Positions 60,501 through 64,000 of a stretch of DNA of 64,000 nt are shown one piece after another. The position numbers and the translations under genes were made by a program. The DNA is from Armigeres subalbatus (taxonomy: Eukaryota > Arthropoda > Insecta > Diptera > Culicidae): the NCBI RefSeq assembly GCF_024139115.2, contig NC_085141.1, positions 393,066,632 through 393,130,631 of the forward strand, written 5' to 3'. Below the pieces are notes generated by a model, which made no database searches, was not told the DNA's origin, and saw only the letters and a list, made by a program, of their open reading frames with translations. The number at the start of each line of letters is the position of its first letter. Within the stretch, counting starts at the first letter, position 1.

Positions 60501-61700
60501 TAGTGATGTCGCCAAGTCGCTTTCCACCAGTGTTAGGTCAGAACCTTCATCGAAAAATACGAACGTGTCAATTGAACCGAGAATTCCGTGAAGAGTAACT
60601 GGGATGATTCAAAATAACGTCAAAGATGAAGAATGACGATGAGTGAGATAGTCTCCTACTCCGCTTGTCAGCGACTTCAATAAAGCCCTAATGATAGGAG
60701 CGAATGATAACGAGACTGGCAGTCTTCAATGTTTCAAGGTTTCCGACCTCGACAATAAACAATTCAGACACAGTCCCAGCAACCGAATCCGTCGCCACCG
60801 ATCGTTCACATGCAGCTGTTTGAATGCAGCACAACCCCATAATCGGTTTCCACTCTTGTTACAGTGGGCGCAATCAAACTGTTTAGACGGGTCTTGCGGT
60901 TCACGAGTTGACTCCCTAGACCTTCCTGGTGTTTCGACTGCGTGGGAGTTAACAAATCCTTTGCCTTTAGGGCGATCGCGGAGGTTTGATCGCTTCACCT
61001 CCAGTTCGAAGGTAACTACGCTGGTCGCGTCACGTACCACCGTTGCCATGTAGTCGCCGAAGGTCTTCAGGTCAACGTGCTGGAACCCTCGAACGTATAT
61101 GTTGGACGGCTGGAAGGTTCGTGACGAGTTCCTGCAATAGTACAGGGTTCGATAGGTAAGGGCGTCCATTCGCATCTTCAATATAATCGCTTACGCTTGC
61201 ACTGCCATCCCGAAGTCAATAAGTTGATCTAGTCGATCCGATTTTGGGGCCGGAATATAGTGCACTGATCAACAGTTCAGGGCGTACAAATCGCCTCCGA
61301 AGGGTTTTCATTACCTGTGGTACTGCTGCTGGTAACATCAACCGACTTTGAACCGCCTCCAACGTCGGACCTGTTGGGCATCTCTGAAGACGATGCATGT
61401 TTTCTCCTTCCGAATAACCGCAGGCTTCTGTAGTGTAGCGGTAGTTCGAGATAAAGATCGACCATTCCGTAATCGAGGAAGATCTTTAGCCAGGGACTGC
61501 CTTGCTGCAAGTTGTCGTTGTGTAGGACCATCATAAGGAGCATGGGAGGGAATCATTTCGTTTGGCTGCACACTATATGATTGACAAGGGGACTGCGACA
61601 ATTTAACTGTACGTGAGAGAGAATCACGCGTTTGGCCACCGGCTGGATTTTGTTCGGGTTGATAGTGCCTTTCAAGTAAACATGCATACAAAAACAATCA
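57560..61700 (-). pseudogene. BEL/Pao retrotransposon gag-pol, heavily broken
   Basis: Read on the minus strand from 61700, fragments appear in gag-pol order. Gag: ARQSLAKDLPRL and LEAVQSRLMLPAAVPQV (61200-61560), then a zinc knuckle CAHCNKSGN...C at about 60860, where the His ligand is Asn. A protease-linker region follows (60000-60470), then RT with KPGK...GLFGTPQ-type remnants, SLNSALIKGPDQLSSLPAI and VAVRSDIKEMFHQ (59050-59310). Integrase comes last: an HHCC region RYHQQYSHGN...DCWSCKI (57975-58110) and the catalytic-Asp segment [13 protein letters not shown] near 57790. Many frameshifts are present, and about 430 bases of unrelated sequence lie near 59405-59835. No LTRs were recognised. 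Confidence 0.85.
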
Positions 61701-61752
61701 TTAATTAAAAATTTAGGACATTTTAGGTTGGGATGTCTAAAATGTAATCAAT

Positions 61753-62048
61753 CTTCTTCTTCTTCTTCTTATTGGCATTACATCCCCACACTGGGACAGA
61801 GCCGCCTCGCAGCTTAGTGTTCATTAAGCACTTCCACAGTTATTAACTGCGAGGTTTCTAAGCCAAGTTTACCATTTGTGCATTCGTATATCATGAGGCT
61901 AACACGATGATACTTTTATGCCCAGGGAAGTCGAGACAATTTCCAATCCGAAAATTGCCTAGACTGGCACCGGGAATTGAACCCAGCCACCCTCAGCATG
62001 GTCTTGCTTTGTAGCCGCGCGTTTTACCGCACGGCTAAGGAGGGCCCC
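61753..62048 (-). mobile_element. tRNA-derived SINE, Feilai type, near full length
   Basis: On the minus strand it starts GGGCCCTCCTTAGCCGTGCG. It carries the Pol III B-box GGTTCAATTCC (about 61975) and ends in (AAG)n at 61753-61772. The flanks TGTAATCAAT (61743-61752) and TGCAATCAAT (62049-62058) are a 10-bp duplication with one mismatch. I recognise the sequence as the Feilai SINE described from Aedes aegypti. Transcription would be by RNA polymerase III, with a LINE partner supplying reverse transcriptase. Confidence 0.88.
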
Positions 62049-62422
62049 TGCAATCAATATAATAGCTAGAAATCGAGATTTTGATCTTGGTTTTGATTTG
62101 GTTTTGTATGAAAATCAGCGAATGCCTTACAATTATTTCCGGGGGTGTACGTTTATTTCAACGCACTTGCTGACCTACATGGATAATAATCCAATGAAAA
62201 TGGCCATCTGCACCGCGTTGGTAGCAGTCAGAGCTTTAACTCCTACCCAAATTAAAATGTCGCTGACAAGAGCAGCATATTGCTTTTCAAGTACACAAAG
62301 GTGCAAATATTCGTTGTAATGACCCCGAAGACCCCGTCCATAGCTACTAGGACTAGGCTTTGGATAAACGCAAGGCAAAAATCCGCGTCACTTGTTTATA
62401 AGACGAGTTAGTCCTATCTCAT

Positions 62423-62651
62423 TTAAGGTCACTCCTGACGGAATCCAAGTTTGAAAGTGCTCGCGTTTTCGGGGGCACACCACTCGATACGGAAGCAACG
62501 CACAACTGTAATTTTCATTATTTCGCGCATGCTGCGACGCAGCAAAGCTAAATCAACAAAAATGACAGTTGTGCGCCGCCTCTGAATAGAGTGGTGTGCC
62601 CCCTAAAACGCGAGCACTTTGGAACTTGGATTTCGTCAGGAATGACCTTAA
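62423..62651. mobile_element. 229-bp palindromic MITE with TTAA flanks, copy 2
   Basis: Ends TTAAGGTCACTCCTGA and TCAGGAATGACCTTAA. Same length as 15991-16219 and the same internal fold (GGGGGCACACCACTCGATA and complement), with scattered substitutions. The 75-aa frame across it is a shadow. Confidence 0.87.
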
Positions 62652-62829
62652 TTCATTAATACAACGGTCAATTTCTTCAACATCACAGCTTACTGGGATG
62701 GTCATCTGTCATCTGTTGCTTAAAAACTTTTTGGAGATAACCGGAGAGTCGTTTCATTCACATTGTTACAACAAGCGAATTTTAGAAACCTACTTAAGCT
62801 TCAACTGTCTAAGACGAGTTTAGTACTTT

Positions 62830-63841
62830 GAGTAATTCTCGCTGAAACCGGGCCACTATTTGCACGAGGTTCTTAAAAATGCCTAAATTTACATTCTTTC
62901 GAAAGCTTTCGGCGAGTATGTTTAGGATCCGAGTTAAACTCATCAGAAATATGAACCCCTCGTTAGTTATTCACGAAATCATTTTAATGGACCCCTCGAT
63001 TTTTGTCAATTCTTGACTCACCAAAACTGTCATAACTCCAACATTTCTCAACCGATCATAGAGATCAGCATATCGTCGAAAGAGGAAGAGTGTACCCTCA
63101 ATTTGCAATAATAAAAATACAAGCAGCCATATTTAATTTGGCCGCCATCTTGGATTTCTTTTTGAAAACCATTTTCCGCCAAGTTCTCAACCACCGATTT
63201 TGAATATTAATACATCGATGGAAAGCTTAGCTTATATTGTGCTTTCTGTCCGAAAATCTCAGGTGTATGTTTTTTCTATCAAAAGTTATGTATGATTCTA
63301 TATCTGACCAACGAACATTATTTTTATGGTTAATATGGTAATACGACGTCAGTTCCTTGATTTCATACACTATTCTAAGCCAAATATGTTTCAAAAACCA
63401 AATGCATATTTACAACAGTATTTTATTTGAAGGGCTCAAAAGTTTTGAGCATAACGGAGCCGTATTCAAGTTATTGTATTAAATAGTTCAAGAATTTTTG
63501 TATTGGTAAATCGTACATAACTTTTGATAGAAAAAACATACACCTGCTTATATTTTTATTATTGTAAATTGAGGATACACTCTTCCTTTTTCCAACGATA
63601 TGCTGATCTCTATGATCGGTTGAGAAATGTTGGAGTTATGACAGTTTTGGTGAGTCAAGAATTGACAAAAATCGACGGCTCCATTAAAATGATTTCGTGT
63701 ATAACTGAAGAGGGGTTCATATTTCTGATAAATTTAACTCGGATCCTCAATATACTCGCCGAAAGCTTCCGAAAGAATATAAATTTAGGCATTTTTAAGA
63801 ACCTCGTGCAAATAGTGGCCCGGTTTCAGCGAGAATTACTC
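62830..63841. mobile_element. 1.0-kb inverted-repeat element, GAG...CTC ends
   Basis: Ends GAGTAATTCTCGCTGAAACC and GGTTTCAGCGAGAATTACTC. The inverted arms are over 300 bp long. CTTT lies at both edges (62826-62829, 63842-63845), a 4-bp duplication. The GAG ends and 4-bp duplication resemble the 16429-20372 element, so it may be a non-autonomous Sola-like element. The 130-aa frame at 63524-63916 runs through the right arm and is not convincing. Confidence 0.75.
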
Positions 63842-63845
63842 CTTT

Positions 63846-64000
63846 CCATTTATTTCCACTACATTTTGTTTGCTTACAAACTTTCACCAAGCGTCAATGA
63901 GTGGCGCTTGCATTGATGTTGCTCTGACATTCTTACAACAAACGGTTTAGAAAAAATCGCAGCTTTCTGGAATGAATTACCAAAATCTGGGGGTCAGTGA
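63846..64000. other. Window end, nothing recognised
   Basis: AT-rich flank after the GAG...CTC element; no feature seen. Confidence 0.3.

Overview
This window reads as a repeat-dense nuclear segment from a mosquito, most likely Aedes. It contains a tRNA-derived SINE that I recognise as the Aedes Feilai type, three RTE-clade LINE copies resembling Aedes JAM1, BEL/Pao retrotransposon pieces on both strands, and many AT-rich fold-back MITEs. I found no host protein-coding gene that I could name. No rRNA, CRISPR, operon or bacterial-type feature is present. Nearly every long reading frame is a transposon relic or a shadow of a tandem repeat.

Layout. 1-815: BEL/Pao pol 3' end and probable LTR. 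959-1523: broken Tc1 (DD34E) transposase. 2202-2897: fold-back hAT-type MITE, copy A. 3063-3758: LINE 3' end with RNase H remnant. 3760-7950: no recognised element. 7955-13258: decayed Charlie-like hAT element (ZBED5/GTF2IRD2-type transposase), invaded at 8250-11504 by a non-coding hAT-like element that itself took a TA MITE and a 23-bp minisatellite. 13768-16219: cluster of MITEs, one nested in another and carrying a tRNA-like module. 16429-20372: 3.9-kb transposon with about 570-bp terminal inverted repeats and a broken transposase, probably Sola-like. 20426-20741: 316-bp MITE. 21559-22340: R1-like LINE end. 25854-26758: TA-flanked element. 29184-29426: near-perfect palindrome.

30154-37069 is a four-layer nest. 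A truncated RTE copy (B) was cut by a 5.6-kb hAT-like element, which in turn holds a near full-length RTE copy (A) and a small hairpin insertion; target duplications support every layer. 37905-39010: 1.1-kb minisatellite. 41136-44581: TTAA-flanked piggyBac-type element with three later insertions. 48826-49664: minus-strand open frames of unknown identity, one cut by a MITE. 50833-54241: third RTE copy (C) with two frameshifts. 54486-55196: fold-back MITE copy C. 57560-61700: broken minus-strand BEL/Pao gag-pol. 61753-62048: Feilai-type SINE. 62423-63841: TTAA MITE, then a GAG...CTC inverted-repeat element.

The elements do not work together as a pathway. They form a stratified record of insertions, and target-site duplications (TSDs) give most boundaries to the base. 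Two paralogous copies of the same 2.1-kb hAT-like family serve as each other's empty sites. Superfamily names rest on TSD length, terminal motifs and visible protein motifs, not on database searches.
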